DNA from: Acinetobacter pullicarnis
GTDB taxonomy: Bacteria; Pseudomonadota; Gammaproteobacteria; Pseudomonadales; Moraxellaceae
Direction: 5' to 3'
DNA length: 64,000 bases
NCBI RefSeq assembly: GCF_006352475.1
Contig: NZ_VCMZ01000001.1
Span: 310,001 to 374,000 of the forward strand
Part shown: one piece after another, positions 34,442 through 43,609 of the stretch
How positions within the stretch are numbered: the first letter of the stretch is position 1
Layout: each line of letters opens with the position of its first letter
Program-made: the position numbers and the translations under genes
The notes under the pieces: model-generated
Told to the model about the DNA's origin: nothing
Seen by the model: the letters and a program-made list of their open reading frames with translations, nothing else
The model's database searches: none

Positions 34442-34592
34442 TCACGTACTTGCTTGGTGCGGTACGACTTTAATACAGCGCTTGGTGAACACCGCAGTTA
34501 AAACCGCTTGTTCAATTAAAGTAGATTTAAATGCTGTGAATAACCAGTTGCTGTCAATAAACCAGAAATAAAATTAAAATGAGGGGGCGATA

Positions 34593-35429
34593 ATGCGAAC
34601 ACGTGTTGTATTTAATCAAAAAGGTGGCGTGGGGAAATCGAGTATTGCAGTGAATTTGGCTGCAATCAGTGCGGCACAGGGTTTTAACACATTATTAATT
34701 GATTTAGACCCACAGGCCAATGCGAGTCAATATGTGTTGGGCGATGATGCGACCTATAATGCAGATAAGCCAGCACTAGAGCCAAATATTCAAAACTTTT
34801 TTGATGAGGTTCTTGGGAATACACAACAAAAAGGTTTAATTGGTAATGCGCTGGGTTCGCTCTTAAAATCACGTACACAAGACTTTAATGCCTATATTCA
34901 CCAGACCCCATTTGCCAAGCTTGATGTTCTACCAGCCAGTCCGAGTTTAGGTAGCTTAACGCATGCACTAGAAGCCAAACATAAAATTTATAAGCTACGC
35001 GATGCCATTCAAAGTTTGAGTGGGAAATATCAACGTATCTATATTGATACCCCGCCTGCATTTAACTTTTTCACCTTATCAGCGCTGATTGCTGCCGATC
35101 GTGTCCTTATTCCATTTGATTGTGATGTATTTTCCAAGCGTGCATTACATAGCTTGATTGAAAATATTATGGAGACGCGAGCGGATCATAATGAACGCTT
35201 AGAAATTGAGGGCATTGTGGTGAATCAGTTTCAAGCACAAGCCAAATTACCGCGTGAAGTGGTGGAAACCTTAAAAAATGAGGGGCTACCTGTTTTAAAC
35301 AGTATGTTGCCACCATCGGTGATGATGAAAGAGTCTCATCATAAAAATATGCCTTTAATTTATCTGGTAAAAGAACACAAGTTGACCCAAGCCTATCAAA
35401 CGTTGTTCAATGAAATTGAGCCACAATAA
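34593..35429 (+). CDS. ParA-family ATPase
   Basis: 278 residues with a deviant Walker A motif NQKGGVGKSSIAVNLA at the N-terminus, LLIDLDPQANAS (Walker A') and IYIDTPPAFNFFTLSAL (Walker B). ParA/Soj ATPases bind DNA non-specifically and position chromosomes, plasmids or protein clusters. No parB-like gene is adjacent, so this is an orphan ParA, possibly positioning another cargo. The SD gaggggg precedes the ATG at 34593. Its 3' end is 13 bp from the following lipoprotein gene. Confidence 0.88.
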   Translation: MRTRVVFNQKGGVGKSSIAVNLAAISAAQGFNTLLIDLDPQANASQYVLGDDATYNADKPALEPNIQNFFDEVLGNTQQKGLIGNALGSLLKSRTQDFNAYIHQTPFAKLDVLPASPSLGSLTHALEAKHKIYKLRDAIQSLSGKYQRIYIDTPPAFNFFTLSALIAADRVLIPFDCDVFSKRALHSLIENIMETRADHNERLEIEGIVVNQFQAQAKLPREVVETLKNEGLPVLNSMLPPSVMMKESHHKNMPLIYLVKEHKLTQAYQTLFNEIEPQ

Positions 35430-35442
35430 TATCGAGATTAAT

Positions 35443-35820
35443 ATGAAATTTATTCCTTCCACAGTGGTTGTTATAAGTGCACTGATGTTAAGTGCTTGTG
35501 CAACAACGGTTAAACCGACCTATACCTCACCAACGCAGTATCAAGCGCTGAATTGTGGTCAATTGACAGCTGAGTTTAATCGCATTCAACAATATATTGA
35601 AAATGGGGTGCAACCGGCCAAAAGTACTGGGATGGGAGTAGGTTTAGGATTAGGGGGGGGGTGGGGCCGTGGTGGTTGGGGCTTTGGTCCATCCATTTCT
35701 GTAAATATGGGCCAGTCTTCCAATACCAAAAACACTGAGCTTTCGCGTTTATATGGTCAGCAAGATGCCATCTCTCAAGCGGCACAATTTAAAAATTGTG
35801 CACAAGTGCCAAAGCGTTAA
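35443..35820 (+). CDS. Small lipoprotein with Gly-rich segment
   Basis: 125 residues from the ATG at 35443. The signal peptide ends in a lipobox LSACATT, so the mature N-terminal Cys is lipidated. A glycine-rich stretch (GMGVGLGLGGGWGRGGWGFG) lies mid-protein and a conserved-looking tail contains two Cys (LNCGQL and FKNCAQ). I recognise no enzyme family. It may be co-transcribed with the ParA-like gene 13 bp upstream. The G-rich codons include a run of 9 G's near 35655, a possible slippage site. Confidence 0.75.
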   Translation: MKFIPSTVVVISALMLSACATTVKPTYTSPTQYQALNCGQLTAEFNRIQQYIENGVQPAKSTGMGVGLGLGGGWGRGGWGFGPSISVNMGQSSNTKNTELSRLYGQQDAISQAAQFKNCAQVPKR

Positions 35821-36046
35821 ACTTGAATTATGGAGAAAATGTGATGGGTTTCTGATTTTAATTATTTCGGAAATCCACGCATATTTAACAAAATATTTCG
35901 AATAATTTTTTATAAAAAACAATAATTTAATAAAATTCCTTCAGTGTTTTTATTGCGATTCCTATACTTTTTGACTGGAATGAACTTGTGCTTTTGTACA
36001 TTTTTCGTTTAAGGTGTGCGACTGTTTTAGACTATGGGAATATTCA

Positions 36047-36637
36047 ATGATTGAAAGCTGGCTATTTGTTTTTGCAATATTGGCAGTACTTTTGATTCCT
36101 GGACCCAGCAATGCATTTTTGGCAAATGCAGCACATCATCAAGGTGTTTTAAAAAGCTTAAAATTAATTCCGATTGAGATTTTTGGTTATATATACGGCA
36201 TTAGTTTATGGGCATTGATTATTCATTTAAGTATGCCGACATGGCCGATGCTGATTCATATTCTACATTTTGTCAGCGCTGTTTATGTGGTTTGGCTTGC
36301 ATTTCATTTATGGAAAAGCGCGCATTTAGAAAAACATCGCCAGACTTATCCAAATTTAAAACCACGCCAGCTGTTTTTTTCTATTTTTAAGAATCCCAAA
36401 ACAATTTTATTTACAGCCGGTATTTTCCCTGCTGAAACTTGGAACTCATTTGAGAGTTATTTTTCAGTCTTCGGCATCTTTATACTTTGCTTAATTCCTG
36501 CGGCATTATTTTGGATTTATTTTGGTCGGGCTTTGTTGGCAGGTGAATTGCGTGGGATCAACGCCAATCACTTATATAAGGGATCGGCGATGTTACTGAT
36601 GTTGTGTATGTTGCCAGTGGTTGCCGAGTTTTTTTAA
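36047..36637 (+). CDS. LysE/RhtB-family exporter
   Basis: About 196 residues with the family opening MIESWLFVFAILAVLLIPGP-SN and six hydrophobic segments. The mid-protein FFSIFKNPKTILFTAG corresponds to the conserved N-P-K motif. Family members export amino acids or homoserine lactones, and the substrate cannot be read from sequence. ATG at 36047 is preferred because the conserved N-terminus starts there and ggga precedes it. Confidence 0.82.
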   Translation: MIESWLFVFAILAVLLIPGPSNAFLANAAHHQGVLKSLKLIPIEIFGYIYGISLWALIIHLSMPTWPMLIHILHFVSAVYVVWLAFHLWKSAHLEKHRQTYPNLKPRQLFFSIFKNPKTILFTAGIFPAETWNSFESYFSVFGIFILCLIPAALFWIYFGRALLAGELRGINANHLYKGSAMLLMLCMLPVVAEFF

Positions 36638-36649
36638 GCAACTTAACGA

Positions 36650-37288
36650 TTACGATGATTTGTTTTTAGCAAATTTATGACGCATAAACTCTATGACAGG
36701 TGGCAAGACACTTAAAATAATAATTCCGAATATTAAATAGGTGAAATTGTCTTTAATGACTGGCACATTACCAAACATATAGCCCAACGTAATAAATGAT
36801 GCGATCCAAAGAAAACCACCAACCACATTAAAGCTCAGAAAGAATTTATAATTCATGCTGCCTGCGCCCGCGACAAAGGGGGCAAAGGTACGCGCAAAAG
36901 GAATGAATCGCGCAAAAATAATGGTTTTACCACCGTGCTTTTCAAAGAATTGTTGGGTCTTAATGAGGTGCTGTTTATTAATAAAACGCGAATCAATTTC
37001 AAATACGCGTGGGCCAATATATTTGCCAATCTGATAATTGAGCGTATCGCCTAAAACGGCAGCAACAAATAATAGGATAATCAATATCCAGGGATTCATT
37101 GCGCCCGTGGATGCAGCCAAAGCACCAGCCGCAAATAATAAGCTGTCACCAGGAAGAAATGGCATAACCACTAAACCGGTCTCAACGAAAATAATTAAAA
37201 ATAAAATGGCATAAATCCAAACACCATAATTTTTAATAAATTCGAGTAAATGATCATCAACGTGTAAAAGAAAACTCAGTAAATCCAT
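36650..37288 (-). CDS. DedA-family membrane protein
   Basis: About 212 residues with FVETGLVVMPFLPGDSLLFA, the GDxxxY-type VLGDTLNYQIGKYIG, and FARFIPFARTFAPFVAGAG, all DedA/VTT signatures, plus four or more membrane helices. DedA proteins act as undecaprenyl-phosphate or lipid flippases needed for envelope integrity. The ATG at 37288 is taken as the start; an upstream in-frame TTG at 37306 is less likely. It converges with the LysE-type gene (12-bp gap). Confidence 0.88.
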   Translation of the reverse strand: MDLLSFLLHVDDHLLEFIKNYGVWIYAILFLIIFVETGLVVMPFLPGDSLLFAAGALAASTGAMNPWILIILLFVAAVLGDTLNYQIGKYIGPRVFEIDSRFINKQHLIKTQQFFEKHGGKTIIFARFIPFARTFAPFVAGAGSMNYKFFLSFNVVGGFLWIASFITLGYMFGNVPVIKDNFTYLIFGIIILSVLPPVIEFMRHKFAKNKSS

Positions 37289-37856
37289 GGGGCTGAAACT
37301 GTGCAAAATTTGTGGGTAAATCCTAGCAGTCTACTTGGCAGATGTCAGTACTAATCTTATGAAATCATTCGATTGTGATTTGATAAGCGCTCAAGTTTGG
37401 CGATGAATAATTGATTTAGCCTCTAACAATAATTAATGCTTAAAGATGAGTGAAACTACATTTTTAAGCTATATCTTATATTTTGAAAGCCATAAAACAG
37501 GTTGTACCCAATAGAACTTTGAATTTAATCGGTCAATTCCGTCTGTAGACTGAGGTTATATCTCATCATGGCACAGCGGATGTGATCAACCTGATGGAAA
37601 ATTTAGTGTCGATTGCTTGATTGAAAGGTACTTCATATTTAGTCATAAATGCATTGCTGCGCAGGCTCTTTCAGGATAAATAGCCACTTTTGGGGGTGTT
37701 TATCAGGTTTTTATTTCTGATTTGATTGGGCGAACTTAAGTTTATGGTTTTTTAGTTTGAATTTGCACGTTGAAGATTGTGCGAAGGATGTGCGTAGCGC
37801 CAAGAAAAATGCTAAAATGCAGCGCTTAATTTCGTTTGCCAACTAAAGTTCTTGCC
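37289..37856. other. Intergenic region dedA-guaA
   Basis: 568 bp between the divergent dedA and guaA starts. I see no ORF, tRNA or strong hairpin that I can support. It must hold both promoters; an extended -10-like TGCTAAAAT ends at 37818, 39 bp before guaA. Confidence 0.6.
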
Positions 37857-39425
37857 ATGACGACCAATACCCAAATTACTGAAGACCGTATCCTTATTTT
37901 AGATTTCGGTTCGCAATACAGCCAGCTGATTGCTCGCCGTGTTCGTGAAGCGGGCGTATATTCTGAAATGTACGCTTATGACATGTCTGAACAAGACATC
38001 CGTGCGTTTAATCCTAAAGGGATTATTTTATCTGGTGGCCCAGAAAGCGTACATGAAGCAGGCAGCCCTCGTGCACCGCAAGTTGTTTTTGAGTTGGGTG
38101 TACCGGTACTTGGTATTTGCTATGGTTTACAAACCATGTCTGAACAGCTTGGCGGTAAAGTTGAAGCGGGTACAGTACATGAGTTTGGCTATGCTGAAGT
38201 CGATATCAAAGTACGTGATCAGTTGATTGGCGATCTGCAAGATCAAGACAATCAATTGCATGTTTGGATGAGTCATGGCGATAAAGTTGCTCAGATTCCA
38301 ACTGGCTTTGAAGTGACTGCAAGCACAGCAAGTTGCCCATTTGCAGCAGTATCTGATGAAGCACGTCGTTTCTATGGCGTTCAGTTCCATCCTGAAGTGA
38401 CGCATACCACACAAGGTGCTGCGCTACTTTCTAATTTCGTTCATAAAATTTGTGGTTGTGGTGGTCTATGGACACCAGAACACATTATTGAACTGCGTGT
38501 TGAGCAATTGCGTAAGCAAATTGGTAACGAAAAAGTTTTACTCGGCCTATCTGGCGGTGTGGATTCTTCCGTCGTTGCAGCGCTATTGCATAAAGCGATT
38601 GGCGACCAACTCACTTGCGTATTTGTAGACAATGGCTTGCTCCGTCTCAATGAAGGCGAGCAAGTGATGGACATGTTTGCGAAAAACATGGGTATCCGCG
38701 TGATTCGTGCTAATGCGCAAGAGCGTTTCCTCGGTGCGTTGGCAGGTGAAGTTGATCCAGAGAAAAAACGTAAAATTATTGGCCGTGAGTTTATTGAAGT
38801 CTTCGCAGAAGAAGCACGTAAACTTGATGGCGTAAAATTCTTGGCACAAGGCACGATTTATCCAGACGTTATCGAATCAGCTGCGACCAAACATGGCAAA
38901 GCACACGTCATTAAATCACATCACAACGTGGGTGGTTTACCTGAAGATTTAGCCTTTGAATTGGTTGAGCCTTTACGTGACTTGTTTAAAGATGAAGTTC
39001 GTCGCTTGGGTACAACTCTTGGTTTACCTCATGGCATGATTTACCGTCATCCATTCCCAGGTCCAGGTTTGGGCGTGCGTATTTTGGGTGAAGTGAAAAA
39101 AGAATATGCCGATATTCTACGTCTTGCTGACGATATCTTTATGCAAGAACTGCATGCCAGTGGTTGGTATGAAAAAACTGCGCAAGCCTTTGCGGTATTC
39201 CAACCGATTAAATCTGTTGGTGTCGTAGGTGATGGCCGTCGTTATGCATGGGTCATTGCATTGCGTGCTGTAGAAACGGTTGACTTTATGACCGCACGTT
39301 TCGCACATCTTCCATACGATTTGGTTGATAAAATTTCAACGCGCATCATGAATGAAATCAAAGATGTATCGCGTGTTGTTTATGATGTTTCATCTAAACC
39401 ACCTGCAACGATTGAATGGGAATAA
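37857..39425 (+). CDS. guaA: GMP synthase (glutamine-hydrolysing)
   Basis: 522 residues. The N-terminal class I glutamine amidotransferase has its nucleophile in VLGICYGLQ and His-Glu in [10 protein letters not shown]. Next come the ATP-pyrophosphatase P-loop [17 protein letters not shown] and the dimerisation domain ending KPPATIEWE. It converts XMP plus glutamine and ATP to GMP, the last step of de novo guanine nucleotide synthesis. ATG at 37857 matches the usual length; an in-frame TTG upstream adds an unlikely 7 residues. Confidence 0.97.
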   Translation: MTTNTQITEDRILILDFGSQYSQLIARRVREAGVYSEMYAYDMSEQDIRAFNPKGIILSGGPESVHEAGSPRAPQVVFELGVPVLGICYGLQTMSEQLGGKVEAGTVHEFGYAEVDIKVRDQLIGDLQDQDNQLHVWMSHGDKVAQIPTGFEVTASTASCPFAAVSDEARRFYGVQFHPEVTHTTQGAALLSNFVHKICGCGGLWTPEHIIELRVEQLRKQIGNEKVLLGLSGGVDSSVVAALLHKAIGDQLTCVFVDNGLLRLNEGEQVMDMFAKNMGIRVIRANAQERFLGALAGEVDPEKKRKIIGREFIEVFAEEARKLDGVKFLAQGTIYPDVIESAATKHGKAHVIKSHHNVGGLPEDLAFELVEPLRDLFKDEVRRLGTTLGLPHGMIYRHPFPGPGLGVRILGEVKKEYADILRLADDIFMQELHASGWYEKTAQAFAVFQPIKSVGVVGDGRRYAWVIALRAVETVDFMTARFAHLPYDLVDKISTRIMNEIKDVSRVVYDVSSKPPATIEWE

Positions 39426-39504
39426 AATCGGGCTTTTAAAATGCTTTGCATTTTGCCGGTTTTAAGCCAAGCACACTGTGCGGTAAAATTTAGATTTTAA
39501 ATGT

Positions 39505-39540
39505 AAACAAGAAAGGATGCTTAAGCATCCTTTCTTGTTT
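39505..39540 (+). terminator. Terminator after guaA
   Basis: A perfect 16-bp stem AAACAAGAAAGGATGC (39505-39520) with a TTAA loop pairs with 39525-39540, followed by TTTT. It is symmetric and can work in both directions. Confidence 0.92.
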
Positions 39541-39581
39541 TTAAATTGAAGTGGTCGTTGCAAATACACCTCTCCTTTTAA

Positions 39582-39895
39582 GGCATAGGTATCTACACAT
39601 CTTTTGATATGCTGTTTACAATCCAAAGTAATCCATCCCTTGCGCAGCAGCGCTGCTCATCCATTTTTCTAAGGAAGGAGCGTTGTGTATCAAACTCAGT
39701 ATGATATTTAATGGAAGTTCCCCTCTTTGGAAAAGAGGGGTCAGGGGAGATTGGGGATTTCTAAAATTCAATGAAATTTACACTCAGCCCTAAACTCCGA
39801 ATCTAAACAGGACTTAAAGACCTTGTATTAAGCTCAAATAGATTACATCTTTCGACTAAATACATTTCTTAAATATTTGTGTAGATACCTATGCC
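39582..39895. repeat. MITE-like intergenic element bounded by 18-bp inverted repeats
   Basis: GGCATAGGTATCTACACA at 39582-39599 is perfectly inverted at 39878-39895. Inside are a 9-bp hairpin CCCCTCTTT-gga-AAAGAGGGG (39720-39740) and no ORF. The 600-bp gap 39426-40028 between guaA and the acetyltransferase gene is otherwise gene-free. Confidence 0.6.
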
Positions 39896-39955
39896 CGTTG
39901 GGATGAGGAATATATTCCGCAAGTGGGAAGAGGGTGCTTTTAAACTACAAAATCC

Positions 39956-39978
39956 CTTAACTGACTGGCATTAAGGCC
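39956..39978. repeat. Dispersed repeat, copy 2
   Basis: cttaactgactggcattaag-gcc, matching 13369-13390 apart from one substitution and one extra A. It lies 60 bp outside the inverted-repeat element. Confidence 0.55.
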
Positions 39979-40028
39979 AGGAGAGGTTTTCTGATTCCAA
40001 GGCTTTGCTGTTAAAACGAATAAATTAA

Positions 40029-40547
40029 TTATCCTTCGCATCTAGGTTGAATTTTCTTTTCCAAATACAAAAGCACCAGATCTTTGACCAAGGGCTGACC
40101 AACATTGGCGTCAATCGGAAAAGCGGTGGTTTCACCCGTCAGTTGATAGCCACGTCGCTGATAGAATGCAATAAGTTCAGTTCTTGAAGATAAGACCGAC
40201 AGGTTAAGCGTGTCAATTGCAGGGTTTTGCATTGCGAAGTTTTCAGCAAATTGCAGTATCTTTTTGCCAACGCCTCGATTCTGTACTTGTGGATGTGTGG
40301 TTAACATGCCGATATAGCAGCTATTTTGCTGTATTTGCATGGAAACGCAGCCGATCAAGCACGTATCTTCAAACTTTAAAAATACTTTAGCGTTATCGGT
40401 CAGTAATTGCTGTACTTGTGCTGCATTAATTCGATCACCTTGGATGATTTCAGATTCTGACGTCCAGCCTTGGGTATCTTTTGCGCGGTAAGCGATATTG
40501 ACTAGATCGACAATGTTCGCAATGTCTTTTTGCGTGGCTTCAATCAT
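40029..40547 (-). CDS. GNAT-family N-acetyltransferase
   Basis: About 172 residues. The acetyl-CoA-binding motif A is clear (IGMLTTHPQVQNRGVGKKIL, with the Q/R-x-x-G-x-G/A pattern as QNRGVG), followed by motif B-like LNLSVLSSRTELIAFYQRRG-YQLTG. The acceptor substrate is unknown. ATG at 40547 is preferred over 40562 because the upstream codons themselves form a GGGGGAA ribosome site. It stands alone, divergent from the glutamine synthetase-like gene. Confidence 0.85.
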   Translation of the reverse strand: MIEATQKDIANIVDLVNIAYRAKDTQGWTSESEIIQGDRINAAQVQQLLTDNAKVFLKFEDTCLIGCVSMQIQQNSCYIGMLTTHPQVQNRGVGKKILQFAENFAMQNPAIDTLNLSVLSSRTELIAFYQRRGYQLTGETTAFPIDANVGQPLVKDLVLLYLEKKIQPRCEG

Positions 40548-40759
40548 CCAAGGTTCCCCCATATTAATCGCTATCTATTTGAAATATAAAAACTGAATGT
40601 TCTATTTTACATATTTTTAACGTGAATTTTACTAAATTAAAAAACTTATGCAACGCTTATGCTGCAAGGGTGTGGCGCAAAAGGCATAACCAAAATGTAA
40701 TGCTAAGTGTCCTTTAAATTTTATGTGGTTTTTACGATACAAAAGCAAAGGGCAATTCT

Positions 40760-40798
40760 ATGATGAGTGATCTGATCATGATTGCTTATGTGTTATGA
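40760..40798 (+). CDS. Possible 12-codon leader peptide, coupled to the next gene
   Basis: ATGATGAGTGAT... encodes MMSDLIMIAYVL and stops in TGA overlapping the next ATG as ATGA. It has a good ribosome site (aaaggg, 7 bp before its ATG), whereas the glutamine synthetase-like gene has none of its own. The glutamine synthetase-like gene may therefore be translated by re-initiation. Confidence 0.4.
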   Translation: MMSDLIMIAYVL

Positions 40799-42171
40799 AT
40801 AGCCCAATTTTAGATTTATATAAAGAACAATCACTTGTTGAATATTCGAGTATCGAGGAGCGCGAATTTTTAGATGAAGTAGATCGGTATTTAGCGCGTT
40901 ATCCGAAGACCAATGATATTGATATTTTTCTGCACGATCTGAATGGGCATATTCGTGGGCGACGTATTGATATCAATAGCTTAAAAGGTTTGGCGAAGGG
41001 CTGTTATTTTCCTGTTTCTGTCTATGCAATGAGCTTAGATGGTGAAGTGGTTGAAGCATCGGGCCTAGGTAAATATATTGGCGAACCCGATCAAATGTGT
41101 AAGCCGATTTTAGACAGTTTAAGGCCGAGTGCTTATGCACCCACGACGCACGCACAATTATTTTTAAGCATGCAGGAAGATGATGGTTCAGACTGCATGC
41201 TTGAACCACGCAATATTCTCAAGAAAATCCTGAATCAATTACATGAACAGCATTTTTTTCCAGTGATGACAGGGGAGTTAGAATTTTATTTATATCCTGA
41301 TCAACAAGGTCAGAACCTAAAGCAAAGCCAATGCTTTGATTTGGATGTATTCGATAATAATCAAAATGTGCTCGAAGAAATTAAAAAACATGCCGAGTTG
41401 CAAGATATAGAAATCATATCTATTGTCGCGGAAGCCTCATCTGGACAATACGAACTCAATATCCAACATACCGATCAGATTTTAAAACTTGCCGATCAAA
41501 TCATGGCGTTGAAACGCATTGTGAAACAAGTCGCACAGCAATATCAATTACAAGCCAGTTTTATGGCCAAACCGAGCATGCATAAGGCGGGAAGTGGGCT
41601 ACATTTTCATATGAGCTTGCTGAATCAACAGCGTCAAAATGTATTTAGTGAAATGACTACGGATGAGCCTGCACCTATTTTATTAAAAATTATTGCTGGC
41701 TTAATTGATTTAATGCCTGCATCTATGGCGATTTTAGCACCGAATATTAATTCATTCCGTCGCTTTAAAATGGGCAATCATGTGCCGATGGAAGCCAATT
41801 GGGGCAGTAATAATCGTAATGTGGCGATTCGACTCCCATGCTCAGATTTAAAAAATAAACGCTTGGAATATCGGGTTGCTGGTGCAGACGTAAACCCTTA
41901 TCTTGCACTTGCTGTGATTTTAGTCGGGGTGTTGCATGGGCTACGCGCTGAGTTGCCGCTGGTACCCGCATGCCATGTAATGGGCGTGAACAATAACGTT
42001 ACATATCTTCCCAACAATCAATTGGATGCCTTAAATTTATTAAAAAATAATGCGGTATTGAATGAATATTTGGGTGCTAAATTTATTGCGCTTTGGTCAA
42101 CCTGCAAATTGTTTGAATATCAGGATATTCATAATCAAATTACTACGATGGAATTGAAATGGGGAATTTGA
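40795..42171 (+). CDS. Glutamine synthetase-family enzyme, PuuA-like
   Basis: 458 residues. GELEFYLYP, HFHMSLL, NSFRRFKMGNHVPMEANWG and EYRVAGADVNPYLALAVIL are the conserved ATP/glutamate-binding blocks of the GS fold in the gamma-glutamylpolyamine synthetase branch (PuuA/GlnT type). Such enzymes ligate glutamate to an amine, usually putrescine or another polyamine, as the first catabolic step. The N-terminal beta-grasp part includes DIDIFLHDLNGHIRGRRID. No other Puu-pathway gene is in the window; a LysR regulator follows 290 bp later in the same direction and could control it. The amine substrate is not determined by sequence. Confidence 0.85.
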   Translation: MNSPILDLYKEQSLVEYSSIEEREFLDEVDRYLARYPKTNDIDIFLHDLNGHIRGRRIDINSLKGLAKGCYFPVSVYAMSLDGEVVEASGLGKYIGEPDQMCKPILDSLRPSAYAPTTHAQLFLSMQEDDGSDCMLEPRNILKKILNQLHEQHFFPVMTGELEFYLYPDQQGQNLKQSQCFDLDVFDNNQNVLEEIKKHAELQDIEIISIVAEASSGQYELNIQHTDQILKLADQIMALKRIVKQVAQQYQLQASFMAKPSMHKAGSGLHFHMSLLNQQRQNVFSEMTTDEPAPILLKIIAGLIDLMPASMAILAPNINSFRRFKMGNHVPMEANWGSNNRNVAIRLPCSDLKNKRLEYRVAGADVNPYLALAVILVGVLHGLRAELPLVPACHVMGVNNNVTYLPNNQLDALNLLKNNAVLNEYLGAKFIALWSTCKLFEYQDIHNQITTMELKWGI

Positions 42172-42226
42172 TTGTTCCCCTGATGACTTTAATTGCCATG
42201 TATCGTTTTATGGCGATGCATTTGCT

Positions 42227-42361
42227 TTAATCCATTAGCGCAGCAGTCCCTTGATCACGCTCACTATAAGGTTGTTGCAAGAGTTCGTTATCAACATAAC
42301 TTGCCAGTAGGCAGACTGTCACAGCAATACAGAAAACCAAGAGCTTTGCTTGAATTGTCAT
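42227..42361 (-). CDS. Small single-membrane-span protein (43-44 residues)
   Basis: ATG at 42361 with SD tagga opens MTIQAKLLVFCIAVTVCLLA, one clear hydrophobic helix, then SYVDNELLQQPYSERDQG and a short tail with a stop at 42227. It lies in the 290-bp gap between the PuuA-like and LysR genes, on the opposite strand and divergent from lysR. I recognise no family. Start, SD and helix look genuine, but short ORFs can arise by chance. Confidence 0.5.
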   Translation of the reverse strand: MTIQAKLLVFCIAVTVCLLASYVDNELLQQPYSERDQGTAALMD

Positions 42362-42460
42362 GATGAATTCCTAATAGATCAATGAATTAAGATTAAAGAT
42401 ATAAGAAAGCTAAAATCTAATCTAATATGGAATTGAGACCAACTGATCTAATTTTGAGAT

Positions 42461-43366
42461 ATGTCGACACTAAAGCAGTTTAATTATTTAATTCGTATCG
42501 TTGAAGATGGCGGTTTTATTGCGGCATCTGAAAAATTATTTGTTGCTCAGTCGGCTTTGAGTCGGCAGATTAAATTGCTAGAAGATGAGCTTGGTTTTTT
42601 AATTTTTGATCGTTCAGAGAAAAAAGTAAAACTCACTGCAGCGGGTCAGGTGCTTTATAAAAACCTAAAAAATCATCTGCATAATATTGGTCACTCTATT
42701 GAGCAGGCCCAAAGCATGGCGCAAGGTCGTGGTCGAACTATTCGTGTGGCTCATTCAAGCAGTGTGATCATTGATCAAACCAAAATTGGTTTATTGAATC
42801 AGTTGTGCCAGCGCTATGCAGTCGAAGTCGAAATCAATCGGCTGTCCTCTGAGTTACAAGTCGAGTCGCTCTTGAGTGGGTCTATTGATATTGGCTTTAT
42901 TCGCCCACCAGTTTTGCATTCACTTGAAGGAATTCAGACTGCACATTTGTATCAGGCTGCTTTATGTGTTGCCGTGCATTGTGATGATCCGACATTTAAA
43001 GACAAACACAGTATTCAACTGTCTGAGTTGGCTCAACATCACTTTGTTGCGACGCCACATGCAAAGCGTGGTGGATTGAGTTATTTGGCTGCAAACCTGT
43101 GTCTAAGCAAAGGTTTCTATCCCAAAGAAGCCAAAATACGTTCTCGAAAAATTTCACAGCTAGATTTGGTTGCACATGGGCTTGGGGTGTGTATTGTGCC
43201 CGAGGAATTTAATTCGATTTTACCAAGCAAGGTTAAGCTGCTGGCGATTGATGCGTGTGCCCATTTTTCAGAGGTGCTGTTGATTTGGCGTAAAGAACAA
43301 GATTCAACAATTGAATCTTGTGTAGGGCAGATTCTTCAGTATTACCAAAACAAGTTAGAAGCATAA
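42461..43366 (+). CDS. LysR-family transcriptional regulator
   Basis: 301 residues. The N-terminal winged helix-turn-helix reads FNYLIRIVEDGGFIAASEKL, then FVAQSALSRQIKLLEDELGF, LIFDRSEKKVKLTAAGQVL. A periplasmic-binding-protein-like effector domain follows. CysB/Cbl-like features are not obvious. LysR proteins usually control a nearby divergent gene and bind a pathway metabolite. Here the small membrane-protein gene is divergent and the PuuA-like gene lies upstream in the same direction; either could be a target. Confidence 0.9.
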   Translation: MSTLKQFNYLIRIVEDGGFIAASEKLFVAQSALSRQIKLLEDELGFLIFDRSEKKVKLTAAGQVLYKNLKNHLHNIGHSIEQAQSMAQGRGRTIRVAHSSSVIIDQTKIGLLNQLCQRYAVEVEINRLSSELQVESLLSGSIDIGFIRPPVLHSLEGIQTAHLYQAALCVAVHCDDPTFKDKHSIQLSELAQHHFVATPHAKRGGLSYLAANLCLSKGFYPKEAKIRSRKISQLDLVAHGLGVCIVPEEFNSILPSKVKLLAIDACAHFSEVLLIWRKEQDSTIESCVGQILQYYQNKLEA

Positions 43367-43609
43367 GTGAATTAGATTTTCTCTTGATAAGAAAATGCTC
43401 CTTGGTATTTACTGGCTTTGTAAACTGAATGTTGCCATATACGGGATCTAATTACATGATTGTCCTATAAATACAATTCAGTGTATGGCGAGCGCTATAG
43501 ATCAGGTTTTGCTTATTTATTATGATAAAAGACGATTTAAATTTACTTGTCTTACAAAATTTTATTCTATTACTTAGCCAATGATTAGCAACAGCATCAG
43601 GATAACGAC

